A DNA stretch of 64,000 nucleotides, taken from contig NZ_CP082273.1 of the NCBI RefSeq assembly GCF_019880385.1, positions 496,001 to 560,000 on the forward strand. Reading direction: 5' to 3'. The stretch's first letter is position 1. Each line of letters begins with the position of its first letter. Source of the DNA: Nocardioides coralli. Its GTDB lineage: Bacteria > Actinomycetota > Actinomycetes > Propionibacteriales > Nocardioidaceae. The notes below the pieces were generated by a model, which did not search any database, had not been told where the DNA came from, and saw only the letters and a list, made by a program, of their open reading frames with translations. Made by a program: the position numbers and the translations under genes. Positions 1 to 8,444 of this stretch are shown here, piece after piece.

Positions 1-634
1 GACCCGCCAGGTCGAGCGGACCGAGCCTGCCCTGCGCGACCTGTGCCGCCATCCGGACCACGTCCACCAGGCCCTGGCGCCCGAACCTCTCGGCCAGTGC
101 CTGCTGCTCGGCGAAGTGCAGCACGGCGACCGCGGCCGACCGGAGCCCACCCTCGGAGCGACGCAGCTCCCGCTCGAGCTCGAGGACGATCCGGTCCGCG
201 GTCAGCACCCCGACCTTGCGCGCCTCGGAAAAACCCGCCACGGACACTGGCGGCCGGTCGATGCGGGTCTGGACACGCGCCACGAGCTCGCCGAGGTCGA
301 AGGGCTTGCGCACGTAGTCGTCGGCACCGAGCCGCAGCCCGCTCACGACGTGCTCCGGGTCGCTGAGGGTGGTCATCACCACGACGGGGACCGCGCTGGT
401 CTCCGGGTCGGCGCGGACCTGCTCGAGCAGGCCGAACCCGTCGAGCCGGGGCATCTGGACGTCGGTGACCACGAGGTCGACGGGCGTGGAGCGCAGGTGC
501 GCGAGCGCCTCGACGCCGTCGCCGGCGAGGAGGACGTGGTGGCCCTTGTCCTCGAGCCCGGCCGCGACGAGCTCCCGGATCATCTCGTCGTCGTCGACGA
601 CGAGGACCCGGCCGTGGCTGGCCTCGCGCTCCAT
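1..634 (-). CDS. Response regulator with GGDEF-like output region (3' part outside window)
   Basis: The N-terminal half is a canonical receiver domain. It has the acidic pair in VLVVDDDE near residue 15, a phospho-acceptor Asp in VVTDVQMPRLDG near residue 55, and the conserved Lys in YVRKPFDLGELV near residue 107. After the receiver, a stretch with ELERELRRSE and AVAVLHF followed by ERFGRQG resembles the start of a diguanylate cyclase (GGDEF) domain, but the gene leaves the window before any GGDEF signature could appear. The ATG at 634 is the only sensible start. A soluble signalling protein is expected; whether it makes c-di-GMP cannot be judged. The gene is separated from the next by tRNA-Arg, and no partner kinase is visible. 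Confidence 0.8.
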   Translation of the reverse strand, partial: MEREASHGRVLVVDDDEMIRELVAAGLEDKGHHVLLAGDGVEALAHLRSTPVDLVVTDVQMPRLDGFGLLEQVRADPETSAVPVVVMTTLSDPEHVVSGLRLGADDYVRKPFDLGELVARVQTRIDRPPVSVAGFSEARKVGVLTADRIVLELERELRRSEGGLRSAAVAVLHFAEQQALAERFGRQGLVDVVRMAAQVAQGRLGPLDLAG

Positions 635-691
635 GTCGACAGCGTAGACAGCGTCTTTGCCGTCGCGTGCCGAATCGCGGCATCGCGCCTG

Positions 692-764
692 TGCCCCAGG
701 TAGGAGTCGAACCTACGACCTTTCGCTTAGGAGGCGGCTGCTCTATCCACTGAGCTACTGGGGC
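692..764 (-). tRNA. tRNA-Arg (anticodon CCT)
   Basis: A 73-nt cloverleaf can be folded. It has a 7-bp acceptor stem (GCCCCAG/CTGGGGC), a D-stem GCTC/GAGC, an anticodon loop CTCCTAA giving anticodon CCT, and a T-stem GTAGG/CCTAC around TTCGACT. CCA is not encoded. The outer two pairs of the anticodon stem (GCCGC against GCGAA) are mismatched, leaving three Watson-Crick pairs. It decodes AGG arginine codons. Confidence 0.93.
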
Positions 765-847
765 TGGGACGGCGCACTGACCCGCACATCCTGTCAGGCC
801 GCCCGCGGGTTTGTCGGATCGAGGTCACCCGGGCGATATTGGGACCT

Positions 848-863
848 TGCACCCTAGGGTGCA
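848..863. promoter_or_regulatory. Perfect 16-bp palindrome upstream of the LCP gene
   Basis: TGCACCCTAGGGTGCA is a perfect dyad 31 bp before the ATG of the LCP gene. It lies just downstream of a plausible promoter (TTGTCG at 811, GATATT at 835, 18-bp spacer), so it would sit around the transcription start. A wider GGTCAC (823-828) / GTGACC (865-870) inverted pair encloses it. The palindrome is seen directly; its operator role is inferred. Confidence 0.5.
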
Positions 864-893
864 CGTGACCGCCCACACACCGAGGTACCACCG

Positions 894-2093
894 ATGACCG
901 ATCCCGTCGCGCCCGAGCCCGAGCGCGAGGTCGACGGTCCCAAGCGGCGGGGGATGACCCGCCGCAAGCACACGGTGCTGAAGGTGCTGCTGGCCAGCTC
1001 GCTGGTGCTCGCGCTGCTCACCAGCCTGGGCGTGGTCTACCTCTACCGCCACCTCAACGGGAACCTCACGGTCGTCGACATCGAGGGGCAGCTCACCGAC
1101 CGGCCCGACAAGGAGTCGGTGGACGAGCCGCAGCAGCCGCTCAACATCCTGGTCATGGGGTCCGACGACCGCGACCAGGAGGGCAACAACATCGACGGCC
1201 TCACCGGTGGGGGGCAGCGGTCGGACACCACCATCCTCTTCCACCTCTCCGGCGACCGCGAGCGCGCCTACGGCGTCAGCATCCCCCGCGACACCATCGT
1301 CGACCGGCCCGACTGCATCGACGCCCAGGGAGAGACGATCCCGGGCGCCACCGACGCGATGTGGAACGAGGCCTTCAACGTCGGCGGGCCGACCTGCACC
1401 GTCCAGCAGTTCGAGGAGCTCACCGACGTCTTCATCGACCACATCGTGGTGGTCGACTTCGCCGGGTTCGAGGACATGGTGGACGCCATCGACGGGGTGC
1501 CGGTCTGCATCCCCGAGGACATCAACGACCCCGCCCACGGCATCAACATCCCCGCCGGCACCCGCGAGATCGAGGGTCGCGAGGCCCTCAACTACGTGCG
1601 CGCCCGCTACACCCTCGGCGACGGCTCCGACATCAGCCGGATCAAGCGGCAGCAGGCCTTCATCGCCGCGATGGCCAAGAAGGTGATCTCGGCCGACACC
1701 CTGGCCCGCGTCGACCGGCTGGTCGGCTTCCTCAACGCGGCCACCCAGTCGCTCACGGTGGACGAGGACCTCGAGAACGTCGTCAAGATCGCCCGGATCG
1801 GCGTCGGCTTCAACGGCATCGGGCTCGACAACATCAAGTTCCTCACCGCACCCAACGCCTACTACCCGACCGACTCGGAGTTCTCCGGCCGGGTCTACCT
1901 CGAGAAGTCGGCCGACCGGCTCTGGCGCGAGCTCGCGGCCGACGAGCCGCTGAGCAAGCGGTTCACCGGCGACGCCATCAGCGCAGGCAAGGTGCCCGGC
2001 CAGGGCGGCAAGAAGGACAAGGCCCGGCCGAAGAACCCGGACAAGGCGGCCGAGCGGGCGGAGGAAGCCCAGCGGAACGGGCTCTGCGCATGA
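894..2093 (+). CDS. LytR-CpsA-Psr (LCP) family cell-wall polymer ligase
   Basis: LCP proteins transfer undecaprenyl-linked glycopolymers onto peptidoglycan outside the membrane. The 399-residue product has a basic cytoplasmic N-terminus (KRRGMTRRKH), one membrane helix at about residues 28-50 (LKVLLASSLVLALLTSLGVV), then an extracellular LCP domain. This domain contains LNILVMGSDDRD, RSDTTILFH, VSIPRDT, and the GREALNYVRARYT and DGSDISRIKRQQAF blocks that carry the conserved phosphate-binding Arg and Asp residues. The tail is Lys/Gly/Pro rich and ends in GLCA. Length fits single-domain actinobacterial members. The next gene overlaps its stop by 4 bp (ATGA), so the two are translationally coupled. 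Confidence 0.93.
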   Translation: MTDPVAPEPEREVDGPKRRGMTRRKHTVLKVLLASSLVLALLTSLGVVYLYRHLNGNLTVVDIEGQLTDRPDKESVDEPQQPLNILVMGSDDRDQEGNNIDGLTGGGQRSDTTILFHLSGDRERAYGVSIPRDTIVDRPDCIDAQGETIPGATDAMWNEAFNVGGPTCTVQQFEELTDVFIDHIVVVDFAGFEDMVDAIDGVPVCIPEDINDPAHGINIPAGTREIEGREALNYVRARYTLGDGSDISRIKRQQAFIAAMAKKVISADTLARVDRLVGFLNAATQSLTVDEDLENVVKIARIGVGFNGIGLDNIKFLTAPNAYYPTDSEFSGRVYLEKSADRLWRELAADEPLSKRFTGDAISAGKVPGQGGKKDKARPKNPDKAAERAEEAQRNGLCA

Positions 2094-2278
2094 GCCGTCC
2101 CCCCTCCCCGGAGGACCGTCGCGACGAGACGGCCGCGCAGCGGCGGGCCCGGCTGGCGGCGGTCTTCGGCGAGGTGCTCCCCGAGACCACCAGCGACGAG
2201 CGGGACACCGACGCCTCCGGTGAGCGCGACACCGACGAGTGGCTGCGCGGCCAGGTGCCGCCCCACCACGGGTCCTGA
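2090..2278 (+). CDS. Small hydrophilic protein coupled to the LCP gene
   Basis: This 62-residue, strongly charged protein (MSRPPSPEDRRDETAAQRRA...) has no membrane segment. Its ATG overlaps the LCP stop codon as ATGA, which is the main reason to believe it is translated. It contains an ARLAAVFGEVLPETTSDERD core and a short ERDTD repeat, and ends in GQVPPHHGS. Similar small acidic/basic proteins often follow LCP genes in actinobacteria, but no function is recognised. It stops 5 bp before the convergent mscL stop. Confidence 0.65.
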   Translation: MSRPPSPEDRRDETAAQRRARLAAVFGEVLPETTSDERDTDASGERDTDEWLRGQVPPHHGS

Positions 2279-2282
2279 CGCG

Positions 2283-2645
2283 TCAGGCCCCCGGCGTACC
2301 GCCACGCTGGGCGGCGAGCAGGTCGCGGATCTCCTGCAGCAGGGCGATGTCGTCCGGGGTCCCCGGCTCCTCCTTGGGGAAGTACCGCTCCTGCGCCCTC
2401 GTGTAGGGCATGACGACGGCGAAGTAGACGACCGCCGCGAGCAGGAGGAAGGCGATCGCGGCGTTGAGAAAGGCCCCGAAGCTCTGCTCCTGGGTGGAGA
2501 AGATCTCCGAGGTGGTGTCGGGCATCAGGCCGGTCACCCACTCCACGAACGCCGTGACGACGGTCGCGAAGGCGGCGCCCATGATGAAGGCGACGGCCAG
2601 CTCGACCAGGTTGCCGCGCAGGATGAAGTTCTTGAAGCCGGTCAC
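2283..2645 (-). CDS. mscL: Large-conductance mechanosensitive channel MscL
   Basis: MscL forms a homopentameric pore in the inner membrane that opens under membrane tension and releases solutes on hypo-osmotic shock. The 120-residue product begins MTGFKNFILRGNLVELAVAF, the amphipathic N-helix and the first membrane helix with its Gly/Ala-rich pore lining (FIMGAAFATVVTAFV). The second helix is AIAFLLLAAVVYFAVVMPY, followed by a charged cytoplasmic helix (KEEPGTPDDIALLQEIRDLLAAQ). Length is slightly short of the E. coli protein. The GTG start has an ideal AGGAGG five bases upstream. Confidence 0.96.
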   Translation of the reverse strand: MTGFKNFILRGNLVELAVAFIMGAAFATVVTAFVEWVTGLMPDTTSEIFSTQEQSFGAFLNAAIAFLLLAAVVYFAVVMPYTRAQERYFPKEEPGTPDDIALLQEIRDLLAAQRGGTPGA

Positions 2646-2700
2646 GTGTTCCTCCTCGGCGCCCCGTGCGGGCGCTCGGTGCCAGGTCGTGCCCGGGACC

Positions 2701-3345
2701 CTAGTCGGCGTAGGACCAGCTCAGGAACCACCGGGCGCTGGCGCCCGCCACGTCGGTCGCGGTCGTGACGGGGACGCCCAGCACCACCAGTGCCCCTGGC
2801 GCCGCGCCCGACGCGGTGTCCGTCGAGCCCGAGGGAGTCGCCAGCACCAGGACGTCCGGGGCCACCACCTCGGTGGTGCCCCCCTGGGGGTCGGTCGCGA
2901 TCAGGTCGATCCGGTCGCCCGGCGCCAGGAGGTCGACCAGGCCCGCGTCCGGGAGTCTGACCGGCATCGTCGTGAGCCCCGGGTGGGCCGCCGCCAGCCG
3001 GTCGCCCACGAGGCGGACGTCGGTGATCGGCTCACCGGCGCGGACTGGGGCGGCGAGCACCTCGCCGACCGCCCGGGTCACCACCCCGGCGGGGACCGAG
3101 CCGTCGGGGAGCGTCAGGGGTCGCAGGTCGGAGGCGGCGAGGGTGGTGCCGGCAGGGAGGTCGCGGGCAGCCGCCTGCACGCTGACCGTGGGCGGCGGAG
3201 GTGCCGCGACGGCGCGGAGCGCGGCGAGGAGCGCGACGGCCGCGCACAGGGCGGCGAGCAGCCGGCGCCGGGCCAGCAGTGCGCGGCGTACGGCGCGGCG
3301 GAACCGCGTCAGTCGAGGAACGCGGGGCTGCGTGGTGGGCACCAC
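2701..3345 (-). CDS. SAF-domain protein, CpaB/RcpC-like
   Basis: The protein has 214 residues with a basic N-terminus, a membrane helix or signal anchor at about 27-48 (LLAALCAAVALLAALRAVAAP), then an SAF domain (VQAAARDLPAGTTLAASDLRPLTLPDGSVPAG split by VVTRAVGEVLAAPV). The C-terminal part, with LLAPGDRIDLIATDPQGG and ALVVLGVPV, matches the RcpC/CpaB region of Flp-pilus assembly proteins. No other pilus gene is nearby, so an isolated envelope role is likely. Two consecutive GTG codons can serve as start. It lies 60 bp downstream of fmdB on the same strand. Confidence 0.75.
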   Translation of the reverse strand: MVPTTQPRVPRLTRFRRAVRRALLARRRLLAALCAAVALLAALRAVAAPPPPTVSVQAAARDLPAGTTLAASDLRPLTLPDGSVPAGVVTRAVGEVLAAPVRAGEPITDVRLVGDRLAAAHPGLTTMPVRLPDAGLVDLLAPGDRIDLIATDPQGGTTEVVAPDVLVLATPSGSTDTASGAAPGALVVLGVPVTTATDVAGASARWFLSWSYAD

Positions 3346-3405
3346 GCGACGGTAGGCGAGGACGGCGGTCCGGCGGGCTCGCCGTCCACAGGGTCTGCCC
3401 GGGGC

Positions 3406-3732
3406 TCAGCTGCCGGAGGTCGCGGGCGCGGTGGCCTTCTTCTCGGTGCCCTTGGAGTCCGAGGAGCCCTTGTCCGAGGAGCCCTTGTCCGAGGAGCCCT
3501 TGTCGGACGAGCTCTTGTCGGAGGACGCGGTCGACGCGCTCTCGGCGGACCCGCTGGAGCGGCTGTCGGTCCGGTAGAAGCCGGACCCCTTGAAGACCAC
3601 GCCGACGGCGTTGAACAGCTTGCGCAGCCGGCCCGAGCACTCCGGGCACTCGGTCAGCGCGTCGTCACTGAAGCTCTGGAACTGCTCGAAGCGGTGGCTG
3701 CACTCGGTGCAGGCGTACTGGTAGGTCGGCAC
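3406..3732 (-). CDS. FmdB-family zinc-ribbon protein
   Basis: The N-terminal 50 residues form the CxxC...CxxC zinc ribbon typical of the FmdB/CxxC regulatory family: PTYQYACTECSHRFE, then LTECPECSGRLRK, followed by the KGSGFYRTD motif. The tail of about 50 residues is low-complexity, with five-residue DKGSS repeats encoded by a 15-bp tandem DNA repeat. The GTG at 3732 is chosen because AGGGA lies eight bases upstream and the family always starts (M/V)PTYEY. A longer ATG reading would add 19 residues outside the family pattern. M. tuberculosis Rv0991c occupies the same place next to 5-FCL. Confidence 0.88.
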   Translation of the reverse strand: MPTYQYACTECSHRFEQFQSFSDDALTECPECSGRLRKLFNAVGVVFKGSGFYRTDSRSSGSAESASTASSDKSSSDKGSSDKGSSDKGSSDSKGTEKKATAPATSGS

Positions 3733-3812
3733 GTCTGATCCCTGGACTCGCGGTGGCGGGAGCTGGCACTCCCGGTCTTCGACTGCCAATGATACGGCAC
3801 AATGTCAGCGCG

Positions 3813-6434
3813 ATGACTGAGTCCGAGGCCGAGCACCCGTCCGACGACCGCAGCTGGTGGCAGGCCTTCCGCGGGCTGCCCCGGGCCGTGCGGGTCTCCG
3901 CCTACATCTCCGCTGCCGTCGTGCTGGTCCTCGTCACCATCCTGCTGGCCGGCATCGTGCTCATGAGGCAGCCGCTGCCCGAGACCTCCGGCGAGCTGGA
4001 GCTGCCCGGGCTGGAGGGGTCGGTCACCGTCGTGCGCGACGACCACGGCATCCCGCACGTCTACGGCGACAGCGTCGCCGACCTGATGCGCGCCCAGGGC
4101 TTCGTCCACGCCCAGGAGCGCTTCTGGGAGATGGACGTCCGCCGCCACGTCACCGCCGGGCGGCTCTCGGAGCTCTTCGGTGAGTCGACGCTCGAGACCG
4201 ACACCTTCATCCGCACCCTCGGGTGGCGCGACGTCGCCGAGCGCGAGGTGGCGCTGCTCGAGCCGGCCACCCGCGACGCCTTCGCTGCCTACGCCGACGG
4301 TGTGAACGCCTACCTCGACCAGCACTCGACCGCGGAGCTCGGTCTCGAGTACTCCGTGCTGCGGATGACCGGGCTCACCTACGAGCCGGAGCCGTGGACG
4401 ACCCCCGACTCCGTGGCCTGGTTGAAGGCGATGGCCTGGGACCTGCGCGGCAACATGACCGAGGAGATCGAGCGGGTGCTGGCGCTGTCCCAGAACACCC
4501 CCGAGCAGGTCGCGGAGCTCTACCCGCCCTACGACGCCGAGCGCCATGAGCCGATCGTGGGCCGGGGCGCGGTCGTCGACGGCGTGTTCGACCAGGACGC
4601 CACCGGCGGCTCGCGGCTGCCGACCCGTCCCGGCTACCTGGAGTCGCCCGACGCCGTCGACGCCCTCACGGGCGTGCGGGAGCGGCTGCGCGCCCTGCCG
4701 GCGTTCCTCGGCAAGGGCGACGGCATCGGGTCGAACTCCTGGGTCGTCGACGGCGACCACTCCTCGACCGGCCAGCCGATCCTCGCCAACGACCCGCACC
4801 TGGGCGTGAGCGTGCCGGGCATCTGGATGCAGATGGGGCTGCACTGCCGCACCGTCACCAACGCCTGCCCGCTGGACGTCGCCGGCTTCACCTTCTCCGG
4901 CATGCCCGGCGTCATCATCGGCCACAACGCCGACATCGCCTGGGGCTTCACCAACCTCGGGCCCGACGTCACCGACCTCTACCTCGAGAAGGTCCTCGAC
5001 GAGGACGACGACTGGATCCACGACGGAGAGCGGCGACCGCTGCAGGTGCGCGAGGAGACGATCGAGGTGCGCGGCGGTGAGGACGTGCGGCTGCGGGTCC
5101 GGTCGACCGCCCACGGGCCGCTGCTGTCCGACGTCTCCGAGACCTTCGAGGAGGTCGGCCGCACCGCCCGGCCGGAGCACCCCGTCGGGGGCCGTACGTC
5201 GTTCGGCGTCTCGCTGGCGTGGACGGCGCTGGAACCCTCGCCGACCGCCGACGCGATCCTGGCGCTCAACACCGCCTCCGACTGGGACGAGTTCCGCGAC
5301 GCGGCGGCGCGCTTCGACGTCCCGAGCCAGAACCTCGTCTACGCCGACCGGGAGGGCCACATCGGCTACCAGGCGCCGGGACGGATCCCGATCCGGCAGT
5401 CCGGCAACGACGGCTACCTCCCGGCCGAGGGGTGGCGGCCCGACGACGACTGGACCGGCGAGGTGGTCCCCTTCGACGGCCTGCCGAGCGTGCTCGACCC
5501 CGAGGAGGGGTACGTCGTGACCGCCAACCAACAGGTGATCGGCGGCGACTACCCCTACTTCCTCACCGACGACTGGGACCAGGGCTACCGGGCGCAGCGG
5601 ATCCGGGAGCTCCTCGAGGCCGAGGGCGAGATGTCCGTCGACGAGACCCTCGAGGTCATGCTCGACACCCGCCACCCGTTGGCCCCGACGCTGGTGCCGC
5701 TGCTGCTCGAGCAGCCGCTGCCCCCGGGCTACTACAGCGACGGACAGCGGCTCCTGGCCCGCTGGGACTTCGACCAGCCGCCCGACAGCGCCGCAGCGGC
5801 CTACTACAACGTGGTCTGGCGCAACCTGCTCGAGCTGACCTTCCACGACGACTTGCCCGAGGAGGCGTGGCCCGACGGTGGGGACACCTGGATGGCTGCC
5901 GTCGACGGCCTGCTGCGCGACCCCGACGCGTCGTGGTGGGACGACCGCACCACCGAGGACGACGTCGAGCTGCGTGACGACATCCTGCGCCAGGCGATGA
6001 TCGACGCGCGCGACGAGCTCACCCGCATCGAGGCACGCAACCCCGAGCGGTGGGACTGGGGCCACCTCCACCAGCTCGACCTCGAGCACGCCACCCTCGG
6101 CACGTCGGGGATCGGTGTCGTCGAGTGGCTCTTCAACCGGGGCGACTGGGAGGTCGGCGGTGGCGGCGCGATCGTCAACGCCACCGCGTGGGACGCCCGC
6201 GAGGGCTACACGGTCAGCGCGTCGCCGTCGATGCGGATGATCGTGAGCATGGCCGACCTCGACGAGTCGGAGTGGGTCAACCTGACCGGCGTCAGCGGTC
6301 ACCCGGCCTCCGACCACTACACCGACCAGACCGAGCTCTGGGTCGAGGGCGAGATGCTGCCCTTCCGCTTCACCCGCGAGGCGGTCGAGGAGGCCGCCGA
6401 GGACACCCTCGAGCTCGTCCCCGCCGACGGCTAG
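3813..6434 (+). CDS. Penicillin acylase family N-terminal-nucleophile hydrolase
   Basis: Members of this family are self-cleaving amidases acting on penicillins, N-acyl homoserine lactones or other acyl amides. The 873-residue product has a cytoplasmic N-terminus, a membrane anchor at about 28-52 (VSAYISAAVVLVLVTILLAGIVLM), and the alpha-chain signature VVRDDHGIPHVYG with FVHAQERFWEMD. The maturation site is in GIGSNSW near residue 308, whose first Ser becomes the beta-chain nucleophile. NDPHLGVSVPGIW and the TANQQVIG block follow. All catalytic features look intact. The physiological substrate is unknown; an extracytoplasmic acyl-amide is inferred. Its stop overlaps the convergent 5-FCL stop. 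Confidence 0.93.
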   Translation: MTESEAEHPSDDRSWWQAFRGLPRAVRVSAYISAAVVLVLVTILLAGIVLMRQPLPETSGELELPGLEGSVTVVRDDHGIPHVYGDSVADLMRAQGFVHAQERFWEMDVRRHVTAGRLSELFGESTLETDTFIRTLGWRDVAEREVALLEPATRDAFAAYADGVNAYLDQHSTAELGLEYSVLRMTGLTYEPEPWTTPDSVAWLKAMAWDLRGNMTEEIERVLALSQNTPEQVAELYPPYDAERHEPIVGRGAVVDGVFDQDATGGSRLPTRPGYLESPDAVDALTGVRERLRALPAFLGKGDGIGSNSWVVDGDHSSTGQPILANDPHLGVSVPGIWMQMGLHCRTVTNACPLDVAGFTFSGMPGVIIGHNADIAWGFTNLGPDVTDLYLEKVLDEDDDWIHDGERRPLQVREETIEVRGGEDVRLRVRSTAHGPLLSDVSETFEEVGRTARPEHPVGGRTSFGVSLAWTALEPSPTADAILALNTASDWDEFRDAAARFDVPSQNLVYADREGHIGYQAPGRIPIRQSGNDGYLPAEGWRPDDDWTGEVVPFDGLPSVLDPEEGYVVTANQQVIGGDYPYFLTDDWDQGYRAQRIRELLEAEGEMSVDETLEVMLDTRHPLAPTLVPLLLEQPLPPGYYSDGQRLLARWDFDQPPDSAAAAYYNVVWRNLLELTFHDDLPEEAWPDGGDTWMAAVDGLLRDPDASWWDDRTTEDDVELRDDILRQAMIDARDELTRIEARNPERWDWGHLHQLDLEHATLGTSGIGVVEWLFNRGDWEVGGGGAIVNATAWDAREGYTVSASPSMRMIVSMADLDESEWVNLTGVSGHPASDHYTDQTELWVEGEMLPFRFTREAVEEAAEDTLELVPADG

Positions 6435-7045
6435 GTCGCCGGGGTCAGCCGGACCACGCCACCCCCGGGCGTGACCGCGGCGGTGACCGGCCGGTCGTGA
6501 GGTGCCACCGGCACGGGCAGGCCGACCTCGCCGTCGTGCAGGAGCACGCAGGTGAACGTGCCGGCCGGGACCCTCGCCAGCGCCCGGTCGTAGCAACCGC
6601 CGCCGCGGCCCAGCCGGTGGCCGGCGGGGTCGACCGCCAGGCCGGGCACCAGGACGGCGTCGGCGGTGGCGACCGCCGCCGCGCCGAGCCGGGGAGTCGT
6701 GGGTTCGAGCAGGCCGCGGCCGGCGGACGCGAGTGCCGCCTCACCTGCCCACGTGGCCCAGTCGAGGTCGAGGTCGGGCAGCACCACCGGCACGATGACC
6801 CGCTTGCCGGCCGCGGCCAGCTCCTCCACCAGCAGCGAGGTGCCCGGCTCCCGGCCCACCGAGACGTACGCCGCCACGGTCGCCGCCCGGCGTACCTCGT
6901 GGGTCGCGAGCAGGTGCCGCGCGATCGCCCGCGCGTGCTCACCGAGCTCGGCCAGCGGGATCTGCCGCCGGGCGGCCAGCACCTGGTCGCGCAGCGCCGT
7001 CTTGGCGGCCGCGGTGCCGTCGCGGGGTGCTTGCGGGGACTGCAC
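6431..7045 (-). CDS. 5-formyltetrahydrofolate cyclo-ligase
   Basis: This enzyme converts 5-formyl-THF to 5,10-methenyl-THF using ATP, returning folinate to the one-carbon pool. The 204-residue protein has the N-terminal basic helix (KTALRDQVLAARRQIP), the AAYVSVGREPGTSLLVEEL region, the folate-site block VVLPDLDLDW, the acidic LLEPTT, VLVPGLAVDPAGHRLGRG, and the hallmark GRGGGCYDRAL. The GTG start lies 22 bp from the divergent UDP-glucose pyrophosphorylase start, so the two promoters overlap. The same divergent arrangement with galU occurs in mycobacteria (Rv0992c/Rv0993). Confidence 0.94.
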   Translation of the reverse strand: MQSPQAPRDGTAAAKTALRDQVLAARRQIPLAELGEHARAIARHLLATHEVRRAATVAAYVSVGREPGTSLLVEELAAAGKRVIVPVVLPDLDLDWATWAGEAALASAGRGLLEPTTPRLGAAAVATADAVLVPGLAVDPAGHRLGRGGGCYDRALARVPAGTFTCVLLHDGEVGLPVPVAPHDRPVTAAVTPGGGVVRLTPAT

Positions 7046-7067
7046 GGCACCAGCCTACGATCGCCAC

Positions 7068-8444
7068 ATGGGTAGTGCTGGGTTGAACCGCGCCCGCCAG
7101 AAGATGGCCGACGCCGGGGTTGACGAGGTCGCGATCGAGACGTTCGCGCACTACTACCGGCTGCTCGAGCACGGCGAGACCGGCATGGTCCCCGAGGACT
7201 CGATCGAGCCGCTCGACATGGAGAAGCTGGCCGACGTCGACGTGTCCGAGGACGACGGGGTCGAGGCGCTGCGAGCGACGGTGGTGATCAAGCTCAACGG
7301 CGGGCTCGGCACGTCGATGGGCATGGACCGTGCCAAGTCCCTGCTGTGCGTGCGGCGGGGCCTCTCCTTCCTGGACATCATCGCCCGCCAGGTGCTGCAC
7401 CAGCGTGAGCGCCACGGCGTGACGCTGCCGCTGATCTTCATGAACAGCTTCCGCACCAGCGAGGACTCGATGGCCGCCCTCGCCCGCTACGAGGACCTCG
7501 CCGTCGAGGGGCTGCCGCTCGAGTTCCTGCAGAACCGGGAGCCCAAGCTCCTCGTCGACGACCTCGCGCCGGTGTCGTGGCCCAAGGACCCGGACCTCGA
7601 GTGGTGCCCGCCCGGCCACGGCGACGTCTACACCGCGCTGCGCGGCACCGGCCTGCTGGACAGCATGATCCAGGCCGGCTACCGCTACGCGTTCGTCGCC
7701 AACTCCGACAACCTCGGTGCGGTCGCCGACCCCCGGGTGGCGGGCTGGTTCGCCGCGAGCGGCGCGCCGTTCGCGATCGAGGCGGTGCGTCGTACGCCCT
7801 CGGACCGCAAGGGCGGTCACTTCGCGCGCCGCAAGCTCGACGGGCGGATCGTGCTGCGCGAGACCGCCCAGACGCTGCCCCAGGACCAGGAGGCGCTCGC
7901 CGACCTCGACCGACACCGGTTCACCTCCACCAACAACCTGTGGTTCGACCTGCAGGCGATGAAGGAGGCGCTCGACGTCCGGGGCGGCATCCTCGGGCTG
8001 CCGCTGATCCGCAACGTCAAGCACGTCGACCCCGGCGACGCCTCCAGCCCGAAGGTGATCCAGGTCGAGACCGCGATGGGCGCGGCCATCGAGGTCTTCG
8101 AGGGCGCCCGCACCATCGAGGTGGGCCGGGACCGCTTCGTGCCGGTGAAGACGACCAACGACCTGCTGGTGCTGCGCTCCGACGTCTACGACATCGGCGA
8201 GGACTTCCAGCTCGACCAGACGGCCGAAGAGGTCCCGTTCATCGAGCTCGACAACCACTACAAGCTGGTGGGTGAGTTCGACAAGCGGTTCCCGGAGGGT
8301 GCGCCGTCGCTGAAGGAGGCGACCCGGCTGACCGTGGCGGGCGACTGGACCTTCGGGCGCGATGTCCGGGTCGTCGGTGACGTCGACCTCGAGTCCCCGT
8401 CGGCGCAACGCGTCGAGAGCGGGACGGTGCTCGCCGATGGCTGA
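7068..8444 (+). CDS. UTP-glucose-1-phosphate uridylyltransferase, eukaryotic-type (UDPGP family)
   Basis: It makes UDP-glucose from UTP and glucose-1-P for envelope polysaccharide and trehalose synthesis. The 458-residue sequence carries the UDPGP nucleotide-binding motif LNGGLGTSMGMDRAKSLL near residues 73-90, FMNSFRTSEDS, the WCPPGHGDVY substrate loop and FVANSDNLGA, all characteristic of plant/animal-type UGPases. The GxGTRxLPxTK motif of bacterial GalU is absent. No Shine-Dalgarno precedes the ATG; a TACGAT -10-like hexamer ends six bases before it, suggesting a leaderless mRNA. The next gene (moeA) overlaps its end by 8 bp. Confidence 0.93.
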   Translation: MGSAGLNRARQKMADAGVDEVAIETFAHYYRLLEHGETGMVPEDSIEPLDMEKLADVDVSEDDGVEALRATVVIKLNGGLGTSMGMDRAKSLLCVRRGLSFLDIIARQVLHQRERHGVTLPLIFMNSFRTSEDSMAALARYEDLAVEGLPLEFLQNREPKLLVDDLAPVSWPKDPDLEWCPPGHGDVYTALRGTGLLDSMIQAGYRYAFVANSDNLGAVADPRVAGWFAASGAPFAIEAVRRTPSDRKGGHFARRKLDGRIVLRETAQTLPQDQEALADLDRHRFTSTNNLWFDLQAMKEALDVRGGILGLPLIRNVKHVDPGDASSPKVIQVETAMGAAIEVFEGARTIEVGRDRFVPVKTTNDLLVLRSDVYDIGEDFQLDQTAEEVPFIELDNHYKLVGEFDKRFPEGAPSLKEATRLTVAGDWTFGRDVRVVGDVDLESPSAQRVESGTVLADG

